Origin: Massilioclostridium coli
GTDB taxonomy: Bacteria; Bacillota; Clostridia; Oscillospirales; Ruminococcaceae
Direction of reading: 5' to 3'
Length of the DNA stretch: 64,000 nt
Assembly: GCF_900095865.1 (NCBI RefSeq)
Contig: NZ_FMIZ01000006.1
Span: 372,001 to 436,000, forward strand
Below, piece by piece: positions 56,966 through 64,000 of this stretch. A program made the translations under genes and the position numbers. Within the stretch, counting starts at the first letter, position 1, and each line of letters begins with the position of its first letter. The notes beneath the pieces are model-generated. The model saw only the letters and a program-made list of their open reading frames with translations. It was not told where the DNA came from and searched no databases.

Positions 56966-57010
56966 AGCTGGTAGACACTTCCTCTTTGAGTGTCTACTAG
57001 CTTGTTTTTT
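56966..57010 (+). terminator. Terminator of the YhgE operon
   Basis: AGCTGGTAGACACT (56966-56979) pairs with AGTGTCTACTAGCT (56989-57002) with one mismatch, followed by TGTTTTTTT. It is about 110 bp past the YhgE stop. Confidence 0.85.
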
Positions 57011-57560
57011 TAAGATATAATGAAAGACTACTAGAATAGTAAGTATTTTATTTCAATTTGCCTTTGAGTATACTGTATTTCTTTTCATTATACGTTTATC
57101 AACGCCCAAAACAAATATTATCTTTGCCAGTTAAAAAATGGACTTTTTTCGCTCCAAACTAAATTGCAGAGATTAAATTGTTTGAACTTTAACCGGCAAA
57201 AACTACTATCTGCACTTTGTTTGTCACAACTCATTCTGGGGTTCTCTCAAAAGTTCCAAAATTTCTCGTTGGAATCATGGCAATTCTTGTTCCTTATTGG
57301 ATATTATCAATATTTTTAGGTTTTTTCAGCTACAACTACTGATTAAGCCAGTGTTATAAGTTGTCCCTATAAGGCAACATCGCAAGATGCACCAAATTTA
57401 TTTTACTTATATTGCTTGTCCCACAGCCTGTAAACGGTCAAATCATCCTTCTAACAATCTGTATCTCATCGGAAAATTATTACTGTTAGCGGCTCATTTC
57501 ACTCAGTACTTGAAGCTAAAATTTTTTACAGGACATACACTGGTAGAGCCGATGGTTTCC
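57011..57560. other. Intergenic region without a recognised gene
   Basis: About 550 bp between two convergent terminators. An 84-codon frame from 57387 runs through the next terminator and has no ribosome binding site. Nothing else is supported. Confidence 0.55.
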
Positions 57561-57609
57561 GTAACCAACAAAAATCCCCTGTGTCATGTTTACACAGGGG
57601 ATTTTTGTT
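57561..57609 (-). terminator. Terminator of the mutarotase gene
   Basis: Perfect 18-bp arms, 57567-57584 with 57592-57609 (core TCCCCTGTGT/ACACAGGGGA), 15 bp past the stop at 57625. The structure can work in both directions. Confidence 0.92.
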
Positions 57610-57624
57610 CTCTTCTCTCTTTGA

Positions 57625-58068
57625 TTACTCTGGCTGGATAACACCTTTTTGTAAAGACATACAAGCATACAATGCTTTTTCGCTGGTAGCAACAATGGCA
57701 TAAGCTTGTTCTGATTTTTGATAAAAGTCAAACCGTTCCATTGTACCTACAGCGGATGCGCCACGCTCGTCATATTTCCCAATAATTTCATAAAATGTAT
57801 CCCAAATAGGGGTTTCTACTTCGAAACCTGGATCTACTTGGATTAATTTTACTGGTTTTTCTACATAAGTATCCAACGGAAACACCTTTAAAATCGCATC
57901 CAGCAATTCGGGTACACCATGTCCGTCACAACGGATTACCTTCGCATTTTTGCCTTTTGACTCAGCCGGAAAATTTCCATCTGCCAAAATAATGGTATCA
58001 CTGTGGCCCATTTCAGCTAAAACCTTTAATAATTCAGGAGATAAAATGTTTGGGATTCCTTTTAACAC
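57625..58068 (-). CDS. RbsD/FucU family sugar mutarotase
   Basis: A 147-residue protein of the RbsD/FucU family, which interconvert sugar anomers (fucose or ribose). The signature GHSDTIILADGNFPAES (about 21-37) with the catalytic His is present, as is the C-terminal AYAIVATSEKALYACMSLQK. The FucU branch fits best by length, so L-fucose is a possible substrate. The start is GTG with GGAGG seven bases upstream. It follows the LacI regulator by 110 bp on the same strand, and no transporter or kinase gene for a sugar is beside it. Confidence 0.9.
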   Translation of the reverse strand: MLKGIPNILSPELLKVLAEMGHSDTIILADGNFPAESKGKNAKVIRCDGHGVPELLDAILKVFPLDTYVEKPVKLIQVDPGFEVETPIWDTFYEIIGKYDERGASAVGTMERFDFYQKSEQAYAIVATSEKALYACMSLQKGVIQPE

Positions 58069-58178
58069 TGCAATTCCTCCACTCCATCAAACAACAAAAT
58101 CGTTTTCATTATATCTCTTTTTTGCGGTATTTTCAAGGTATATTTTACACAAAAATATGCTATAAAATTTGTTCATCA

Positions 58179-59225
58179 CTATAATTTTCGAATGGAGTTA
58201 CGGATTACCAGTTTTCCGGGAATATAATAATGTTTTTGCCGCAAATTGTGCTCCATATATCGTTTTAATGTTGCATAGCATTTTCTTCCAAACACCTCAT
58301 AATCCTGTCGGATCGTAGTTAAGGAAGGCCTGCAATACCGTGCCAACGCAATATCATCAATGCCAATGACTCCAACATCTTCTGGAACATGGTACCCATT
58401 TTCCTGTAGGGCGTCCATAATGCCAATGGCAATCATATCACTGGAGGCAATTATAATCTCCGGCATGTCATATCCCTCTAGTTTTTGAATCAGCTCCTGC
58501 ATCACAACTTTTCCACTATCCATTTTTTCTAACTGTAGCCAGCGGTCTGTAATAATCCAGTCTGGATTGATCCTGACATGGTACTTTTTCATCGCCTGGA
58601 TAAACCCATCGTATCGTTCCTGTAAATTGACCATATCCAATGATTCACTAATATACCCTATTTTTCGAAATCTTTTTTCATGAAGGTAACAGATAGTTTG
58701 ATCCATATATTCTTGATATTGAAATTCCACAGAAGGATAATCTTCATAATGCCGATCTGCCAAAAGCACTTTAACCCCTGTTTCTGCAGCATGGTTGAGA
58801 ATATGTTCATCGTTCCCTCCGCCCAATACAATTAAGCCATCTATCCGTTGTTCAATTAGGGTATCTACATTTTTTTGCATCCGTTTTAAACTATATCCTG
58901 TATCCACCATAACAGTAGTATATCCATCATTGCTAAAATGGCGAATAATCGTAGAAGCTGTTTTGGAATAAAATTCGTTAGAAATATCCGGTACAATAAT
59001 CCCAATCATATGGGTTCTATCCTGCCGCAAACGGCGTGCCAGCGCATTTGGAATATAATTCAATTCCTGGATGGATTGATTTACCCTCCGCTTTACTTCC
59101 TCTGTAATTGGCGCAGTTCCATTGATCACATGGGATACTGTGGACAGCGCAACTCCAGATCGGTTTGCCACGTCTTTCATGGTTGGTTTTTTCTTATTAT
59201 TTTTTCCCCCTATTTGCTGATTCAA
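58179..59225 (-). CDS. LacI-family transcriptional regulator
   Basis: A protein of about 348 residues. The N-terminal helix-turn-helix is TMKDVANRSGVALSTVSHVI with the hinge helix NYIPNALARRLRQ. A periplasmic-binding-protein-like sensor domain follows (HMIGIIVPDISNEFYSKTAS, DGLIVLGGGND, GIIDIALARYCRP-like end). It probably senses a sugar and controls the mutarotase downstream. ATG at 59246 has no ribosome binding site; TTG at 59225, ten bases after AAGGAG, is preferred. The start therefore remains open by seven codons. Confidence 0.88.
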   Translation of the reverse strand: MNQQIGGKNNKKKPTMKDVANRSGVALSTVSHVINGTAPITEEVKRRVNQSIQELNYIPNALARRLRQDRTHMIGIIVPDISNEFYSKTASTIIRHFSNDGYTTVMVDTGYSLKRMQKNVDTLIEQRIDGLIVLGGGNDEHILNHAAETGVKVLLADRHYEDYPSVEFQYQEYMDQTICYLHEKRFRKIGYISESLDMVNLQERYDGFIQAMKKYHVRINPDWIITDRWLQLEKMDSGKVVMQELIQKLEGYDMPEIIIASSDMIAIGIMDALQENGYHVPEDVGVIGIDDIALARYCRPSLTTIRQDYEVFGRKCYATLKRYMEHNLRQKHYYIPGKLVIRNSIRKL

Positions 59226-59248
59226 ATTTTCCCTACTCCTTTCCATTG

Positions 59249-59290
59249 AAAAAATACAAAAAGAACCCCAGTAGTAGCCAGGGTCCTGTT
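59249..59290 (-). terminator. Terminator of the Na/Pi cotransporter gene
   Basis: GGACCC and GGGTTC on the minus strand (59281-59286 with 59263-59268) pair with one G-U, followed by TTTTTGTATTTTTT. It lies between the cotransporter stop and the LacI gene start. Confidence 0.65.
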
Positions 59291-59304
59291 CAAATTTATT
59301 TTTG

Positions 59305-61110
59305 TCAAAAGGATTCTTCCTGTTCGATTAGAGCAGTATACTTCTGATAAAAATACTGCATATCAGAAACGTAGGAGCCCTCTTTACTATTGTGGATTTT
59401 TTGAATATATTCATGTCGATTGATTTCGCTTTTCCCTAAATGGGCCCCAATCGTATACACCGCAATATTGGAACAGTGGTCAGAGATACGTTCTAAATTA
59501 GTCAATAAATCCAAATAGATAACACCAGTATCCACCGTACATAATCCTGTTTTTAAGCGTTCGATATGCCTGCTCTTCAATATTTCTTGAATACTATCAA
59601 TGGTTTCTTCCAAGGGTTCCACACGAACTGCTGCAACCAAATCCATTTGTTCATAAGTCTGTAAGGATAAGGTAATAATTTCCTCTACTGCGCTAGCCAA
59701 CACTTTTAGTTCCGTTTGCGCGTTTTCAGAAAATTTAATCTTTTTATCATTTAATATTGTTGCCTGTTCAACCAGGTTGATTGAATAATCCCCAATCCGC
59801 TCAAATTCAGAAATAATATGCAGTAAATAAGTCAATTGTTTATTGTCGTCGTCGGACAACTCACAATCTGCTAATTTTACCATATAATTTCCAAGGGAAT
59901 CCTCCATCATATCAATGGTATTTTCCCGTTCCTGAATCCGTTCTATTTTTTTCGGGTCATATTCACGGATTTGTTTGATAGAAGCATGGAAATTTTTTAA
60001 CGACTTTTTCCCCATATTCCCTACAATAGTAGAACAATGGTTCAGCGCCAAAGTTGGAGATACGAGAAAACGGTCGTCCAATCCTTCCAAACCAGTTGCT
60101 ACCTCATCTTCATCTTCTTCAGATGGCTTGTCTTTAATAGTAACCACTGCCAGCTTTTCTAAAGCGCTAGCAAATGGCAGCAATAGTAAAGTTGTTACGA
60201 TATTAAAAACAGTATGGAAATTTGCAATATCCCCGCTAGACATTGCCTGATTCCAAATTCCATCAAATACGCCCAACATATGTAAGATTGTCATGGCAAC
60301 CAGGAAAATAAGAGTTCCAATTACGTTAAAATAAATATGGACAGCAGCAGTACGTTTCGCATTTTTATTCGCACCGATGCTGGAAATCAAAGATGTCACA
60401 CAGGTACCAATATTTTGCCCCAAAATAATAGGGTAAGTGGAGCCAAATGTCAATGCTCCAGTTGAGCTAAGAGCCTGCAACATACCAACCGAAGCGGAAG
60501 AACTTTGAATAATTGCGGTAATCACAATACCAGCTAATAGCCCTAAAATAGGAAAAGCAGAAAACTTCTCCAAGATACCCAAAAATACCGGGTTATCTTT
60601 CAATGGCTCTACAGATGCCGACATATTTAACAAACCGGTAAACAGGACGCCAAATCCCATTGCAATCTGTCCAATGATCTTTTGATTCTTGCCTTTGCAG
60701 AACATAATCAAAATAATACCAATTACAGCAACCAAAGGGGCTAAGGTAGAGGGTTTAAAAAACTCCAAAATTGGGTTGCCAGTAGCATCCAAATCGAGTA
60801 GACGGGTAATCTGTCCAGTAACCGTAGTACCAATATTAGCACCCATCAAAATCCCTACAGCTTGTTTTAATTTAATAATACCTGCGTTTACAAGGCCTAC
60901 AATCAATACAGTAGTTGCAGAAGAACTTTGTATCAACGCTGTTACTACTAAACCAAATAAAACTCCCTTAAAAATATTGCTGGTAAATTTTTGTAAGGTG
61001 CGTTCCAATGCACCCCCCGAAAATTTTTCTAGTCCAGCACTCATTTCGTGCATACCATACAGGAAAAGTGCCAAACCACCAAAAAGGGATACAACAGTAA
61101 AAAAGTTCAT
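59305..61110 (-). CDS. Na/Pi cotransporter with PhoU-like tail (NptA family)
   Basis: A 601-residue membrane protein. The two inverted transport repeats carry the family motif twice: ALIQSSSATTVLIVG (about 58-72) and AIIQSSSASVGMLQAL (about 200-215), along with GANIGTTVTGQ and GQNIGTCVTS. Eight or so helices end near residue 320. The rest (about 345-560) is a helical PhoU-like domain. It should import phosphate with sodium; the PhoU-like part may regulate this. The ATG has GGAGG six bases upstream. No pst or phoR genes are nearby. Confidence 0.93.
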   Translation of the reverse strand: MNFFTVVSLFGGLALFLYGMHEMSAGLEKFSGGALERTLQKFTSNIFKGVLFGLVVTALIQSSSATTVLIVGLVNAGIIKLKQAVGILMGANIGTTVTGQITRLLDLDATGNPILEFFKPSTLAPLVAVIGIILIMFCKGKNQKIIGQIAMGFGVLFTGLLNMSASVEPLKDNPVFLGILEKFSAFPILGLLAGIVITAIIQSSSASVGMLQALSSTGALTFGSTYPIILGQNIGTCVTSLISSIGANKNAKRTAAVHIYFNVIGTLIFLVAMTILHMLGVFDGIWNQAMSSGDIANFHTVFNIVTTLLLLPFASALEKLAVVTIKDKPSEEDEDEVATGLEGLDDRFLVSPTLALNHCSTIVGNMGKKSLKNFHASIKQIREYDPKKIERIQERENTIDMMEDSLGNYMVKLADCELSDDDNKQLTYLLHIISEFERIGDYSINLVEQATILNDKKIKFSENAQTELKVLASAVEEIITLSLQTYEQMDLVAAVRVEPLEETIDSIQEILKSRHIERLKTGLCTVDTGVIYLDLLTNLERISDHCSNIAVYTIGAHLGKSEINRHEYIQKIHNSKEGSYVSDMQYFYQKYTALIEQEESF

Positions 61111-61419
61111 GGTTGTCCTCCGGTAAAATAAAAGTATTGTTGATGCCGTTAAAATCCATGTACTTTTTTATTATACCATTTTCCGAAATCAGTTGTACAG
61201 AGTTTTTTTAAAATTTAGTCCTGTCATTTATGCCAAGGTTTCCTCTTGTTTTTACTTATTTTTTACCTAGATATAACATATATTTTACTTTATTTGCTTT
61301 TATCATTTTTATTTTTTCAAAAACTGTCTCAAATAGCACACTTTAAGTGATAATTTTTAAAACTATTTTTTCTCTTTATTTTGGTAACGGTTCTATGATT
61401 TATTGAAATACATTAATTG
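61111..61419. other. Intergenic region without a recognised gene
   Basis: About 310 bp, AT-rich, between the divergent cotransporter and lipoprotein genes. Nothing is supported apart from an unplaced cotransporter promoter. Confidence 0.5.
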
Positions 61420-61584
61420 TAATTTTTTACATACCAATTAGTGAACTTTTTACAAAAATACCTAATTTTGCACAAAAATAACCCATCGAATCATTATTAA
61501 TTGATTTTTATACTAAATTTCGACAAATATTGATATTTTTATTTACTTTTCTTATAATTACGGTACAATATAAGTAGATAGTAA
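61420..61584 (+). repeat. Duplicated promoter region, copy 1
   Basis: About 165 bp closely similar to 63008-63150. Shared blocks include ACATACCAATTAGTGAA, TGATTTTTATACTAAATTTC and TATAAGTAGATAGTAA. Copy 1 has about 20 extra bases around 61460-61485, with its own small ACAAAAATA duplication. Confidence 0.88.
61530..61558 (+). promoter_or_regulatory. Promoter of the first lipoprotein gene
   Basis: TTGATA (61530-61535) and TATAAT (61553-61558) with a 17-bp spacer, inside the duplicated region. Confidence 0.75.
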
Positions 61585-61642
61585 TCTATTTGAAATCAAT
61601 TTATTTTAAGCCAAGCGTCAAAACAAAAAGAGGTGAATTGAC

Positions 61643-62941
61643 ATGTTAAAAAAAGCAATTAGCATCTTATTGGTAGCTGGTTTATTTATCCTATGTTGTA
61701 GTGGGTACTCTGGTTGTTCCAAAAAAGAGGATGGATCAGATTCATCAATTTTGGAAAACGACACAAATAACAGCCCATATGCTTCCCAATCTGTAGATAA
61801 TGAAAATATCGGAAACGGGGAAGAAAAGAATACAGAAACGGATTCCACAACAAAAAATACAATTAGGCAAAATCCAGGCAGTTTAAAGGATATCATAGGG
61901 GTTACAGATTTATCCAAACTTCCAGATTATCTAGAAGGTTCCTTAGAAAAATATATCACCATACAAGCAGATATTGAGATATATCCAGAACAAAACTATT
62001 CCCTTTATAAAGCGTTCCTGTTAGAACCAAAGGATATTTGCCAACAATGGATTTCTGCCTTTATTCCTGGTAAAGAACTGGCTACACAAAATCTATCTGA
62101 ACCTCAAAACGGAGATTACAACTACCAATATAATTACCAAACAATAGACAATGAGTACTTGATTCTAGATACCCACAAACAGCAATACCGAAACCTCTCC
62201 AGTAAGGTAACATCCATTTACGATGATAATAGTCAGCCTTATCATTATATTGCTTTTGCAGATGATATGGGAGAATTAACTTTAAGGGAACGTTTTCCTA
62301 AACAAGAACTAGAAAACTTTCCTAAAGAATCCGCTATCCAACAGGTAAATGAAAAAATCCAAGCATTGGGGATATCCAATCTATCACAACCCCGTGTATA
62401 CGCAATGGATGTGGATTCTGTAAATAACTGGGTGAATTCTATTAAAAATGACCCTGTTTTGAGTCAAACCGGTGTTCCAGCTAGCTGGGATCGTTCCCAA
62501 GAATGTTATTATATTGTATACGACTGCTGTGTAGATGGTGTAAAAATAACCCATAACCAGATACAACCACCGATAGTCACCAATTCGTATGGTACAAAGC
62601 TTACAGTCTTTATCAATCAAAATGGAATTATTTCTTTTGAAGCAACCGATTTTTACCAGGCAAATGCAACTCAACAAAATATTTCTATTATCAGCTTAGA
62701 AAATGCTTTGAAGCAATTTTTAGAAAATTATAAAAACACTTTTGCTGAAGAATCCAAAACAGTTACCTATATTAGTCTACAATACGTCCCTAAAGAAACC
62801 ACACTATCCAAAAATGAGTTTGAGCTACATCCTACCTGGATTATTGCTTGGCATAATACTTCAGATATGGATACGTCAAATGATATTGAACAATATGAAT
62901 ATGTTGATGCCATCACAGGAAAATTAATGACCTTCCATTAA
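61643..62941 (+). CDS. Lipoprotein, tandem paralogue 1, unknown
   Basis: A 432-residue exported protein of unknown family. The signal sequence (1-25) ends in a Cys-rich stretch LCCSGYSGCSK; the SGC or LCC Cys would carry the lipid, although neither is a perfect lipobox. Residues 26-75 are a polar Ser/Asn/Glu-rich linker. Residues 76-432 form a soluble alpha/beta domain with no motif that I recognise. The downstream gene encodes a clear paralogue: SLKDIxGVTDLSKLPDYL is shared, with the pattern of an ADIEIYPE region and a YALDIES-like segment. AGAGGTG precedes the ATG. It is probably expressed on its own from the promoter in the repeat. Confidence 0.8.
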   Translation: MLKKAISILLVAGLFILCCSGYSGCSKKEDGSDSSILENDTNNSPYASQSVDNENIGNGEEKNTETDSTTKNTIRQNPGSLKDIIGVTDLSKLPDYLEGSLEKYITIQADIEIYPEQNYSLYKAFLLEPKDICQQWISAFIPGKELATQNLSEPQNGDYNYQYNYQTIDNEYLILDTHKQQYRNLSSKVTSIYDDNSQPYHYIAFADDMGELTLRERFPKQELENFPKESAIQQVNEKIQALGISNLSQPRVYAMDVDSVNNWVNSIKNDPVLSQTGVPASWDRSQECYYIVYDCCVDGVKITHNQIQPPIVTNSYGTKLTVFINQNGIISFEATDFYQANATQQNISIISLENALKQFLENYKNTFAEESKTVTYISLQYVPKETTLSKNEFELHPTWIIAWHNTSDMDTSNDIEQYEYVDAITGKLMTFH

Positions 62942-63007
62942 AATATAAAAAATTTTAAAAAATTAGAAAGCTTTTTTGTAAAAGAACAGCACCTGTTTTT
63001 CTTTTAT

Positions 63008-63150
63008 AATTTTTCACATACCAATTAGTGAATTTTTTACAAAAATAACCTATTGAATCATTATCAATTGATTTTTATACTAAATTTCGACAAATATTGA
63101 TATTTTATCTGCTTTTCTTATAGTTACGGTACGATATAAGTAGATAGTAA
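63008..63150 (+). repeat. Duplicated promoter region, copy 2
   Basis: About 143 bp matching 61420-61584, lacking about 20 bases near its 5' third. It precedes the second lipoprotein gene, so promoter and gene were duplicated as one unit of roughly 1.6 kb. Confidence 0.88.
63097..63124 (+). promoter_or_regulatory. Promoter of the second lipoprotein gene
   Basis: TTGATA (63097-63102) and TATAGT (63119-63124) with a 16-bp spacer, equivalent to the promoter of copy 1 but with a weaker -10. Confidence 0.6.
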
Positions 63151-63210
63151 GTTCATTTTGCTTGATTAAGTTGTAACAAAAAGTAGAAAGATTGATGGAG
63201 GTGGATTTGT

Positions 63211-64000
63211 ATGTTAAAAAAAATAATCAGTATCCTACTAGCCGTTGGGCTGTTTTTACTCTGTTGTAGCGGATGCTCCAGATGCTCGAACAAAGGGGAA
63301 GACACAGACTCAGCCGCTTTAAACAATGGCTCTAGTAATAGCCCATCTGCTTCCCAATCAGCCAATAACAATAATACCGCAGAGGGAGATAACAATACAG
63401 ATGCCACAACGCCAAACGCAAGCAGACAACGTCCAGGTAGCCTAAAAGACATCAAAGGGGTAACCGACCTTTCAAAACTTCCGGACTATTTAAAAGGGTC
63501 ATTGGAACAATACCTTACCATAGAAGCTGATATTGAAGTATATCCAGAAGGTACGTATAACCTATATCAAGCTACCTTACAAGATACTGAAAAAGTATAT
63601 CAAAAATGGGTCGATACATTCATTCCTGGAAAGCAGTTTGCCTCGCAAAACCATATGCAGGATATGATGCTGAACGATGACACAATTCCAAACTATAATT
63701 ATCAAGATCAAACGATAGATGGAGAAAGTTTATTGATTAGCAATAATTTCCATATGTTCACAGATAATTCTAGTAAAATAACTTCAATCTATGATGACCT
63801 AAGTAATCCAGCTAAAATCCCCATCCTTAGTGTAGGGCAATCCGAATCAAAGGACATCGTATTGAGAAACCGCTTTCCAAAAGAGGAATTAGCTGGATTT
63901 AGTAAAGATTCTGCCCTTGCAATGGTGGAAGAAAAAATAAATGCCCTGGGAATTCAAAATTTAGGAAATCCTAATGTGTATGCCCTGGATATAGAATCCG
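63211..64000 (+). CDS. Lipoprotein, tandem paralogue 2, partial at window end
   Basis: An open frame from the ATG at 63211 to the end of the window gives 263 codons without a stop; the C-terminal third lies outside. The start has GGAGGTGG seven bases upstream. The signal segment LFLLCCSGCSRCSNKGED, the Ser/Asn-rich linker, and GSLKDIKGVTDLSKLPDYLK match paralogue 1. So do ADIEVYPEGTYNLYQA, FIPGKQFASQN and LRNRFPKEELAGFSKDSAL, while insertions near LQDTEKVYQK and NHMQDMMLNDDT show divergence. Function unknown. Confidence 0.85.
   Translation, partial: MLKKIISILLAVGLFLLCCSGCSRCSNKGEDTDSAALNNGSSNSPSASQSANNNNTAEGDNNTDATTPNASRQRPGSLKDIKGVTDLSKLPDYLKGSLEQYLTIEADIEVYPEGTYNLYQATLQDTEKVYQKWVDTFIPGKQFASQNHMQDMMLNDDTIPNYNYQDQTIDGESLLISNNFHMFTDNSSKITSIYDDLSNPAKIPILSVGQSESKDIVLRNRFPKEELAGFSKDSALAMVEEKINALGIQNLGNPNVYALDIES

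Noticed and set aside
57387-57641. 84-codon plus-strand frame before the mutarotase gene
   Set aside because: It passes through a strong terminator hairpin and has no ribosome binding site.

Overview
The window comes from a low-GC Gram-positive bacterium, most likely an anaerobic, spore-forming member of the class Clostridia close to the Oscillospiraceae/Ruminococcaceae. I infer this from the AT-rich intergenic regions, strong AGGAGG-type ribosome binding sites, and families typical of that group: RNase M5, UPF0340, DUF5685, short HisG with HisZ, YhgE/Pip, and a PdaB-like polysaccharide deacetylase. No rRNA, tRNA, CRISPR array, transposase or integrase was seen.

Layout. 0.2-2.8 kb: uvrC and an HD-domain gene (minus). 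3-5 kb: a TPR-SUFU-DUF2185 fusion and a GNAT acetyltransferase (plus). 5.7-8.9 kb: rlmB with a P-type ATPase-like protein that has lost its catalytic motifs. 9-11 kb: a small accessory-looking module with an XRE regulator, an ImmA-type metalloprotease, a divergent sigma-region-4 protein, a LexA-like box between the two promoters, and a 45-bp tandem repeat. 11-15 kb: AEC permease, two unknown membrane proteins, Nudix hydrolase, Dabb protein. 15-24 kb: an eight-gene minus-strand operon (surface repeat protein, comEC, holA, rnmV, MBOAT, DHHW-like, polysaccharide deacetylase, GIY-YIG). 24-29 kb: small membrane protein, DnaJ-like protein, DUF5685, solute-binding lipoprotein, gap. 29.8-34.5 kb: sensor-kinase-like protein, pyrG with a structured leader, small membrane protein, lgt (plus). 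35-40 kb: a 1609-aa secreted metallophosphoesterase. 40-45 kb: heterodimeric ABC exporter, CinA-like protein, UPF0340. 45.5-53.8 kb: a complete ten-gene histidine operon, hisZGDCBHAF-hisIE-hisK. 54-57 kb: YhgE/Pip membrane protein and partner. 57.6-61.1 kb: FucU/RbsD-type mutarotase, LacI regulator, Na/Pi cotransporter. 61.6-64 kb: two tandem paralogous lipoproteins with duplicated promoters, the second cut by the window end.

How the genes work together. The his operon covers every step from PRPP and ATP to histidine, and its promoter carries a small inverted repeat in the -35/-10 spacer that could be an operator. The ABC pair shows the usual split of one degenerate and one canonical ATP site. 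The most unusual theme is a set of proteins that keep a family fold but lack its catalytic residues: the P-type ATPase relative, the MBOAT and DHHW partners together, the ComEC metallo-beta-lactamase-like tail, and a histidine kinase with Val in place of the phospho-acceptor His. The most interesting non-coding signal is the pyrG leader. It holds two adjacent 11-bp long-range pairings, one of which covers the Shine-Dalgarno sequence, so it may be a bistable or pseudoknotted control element.
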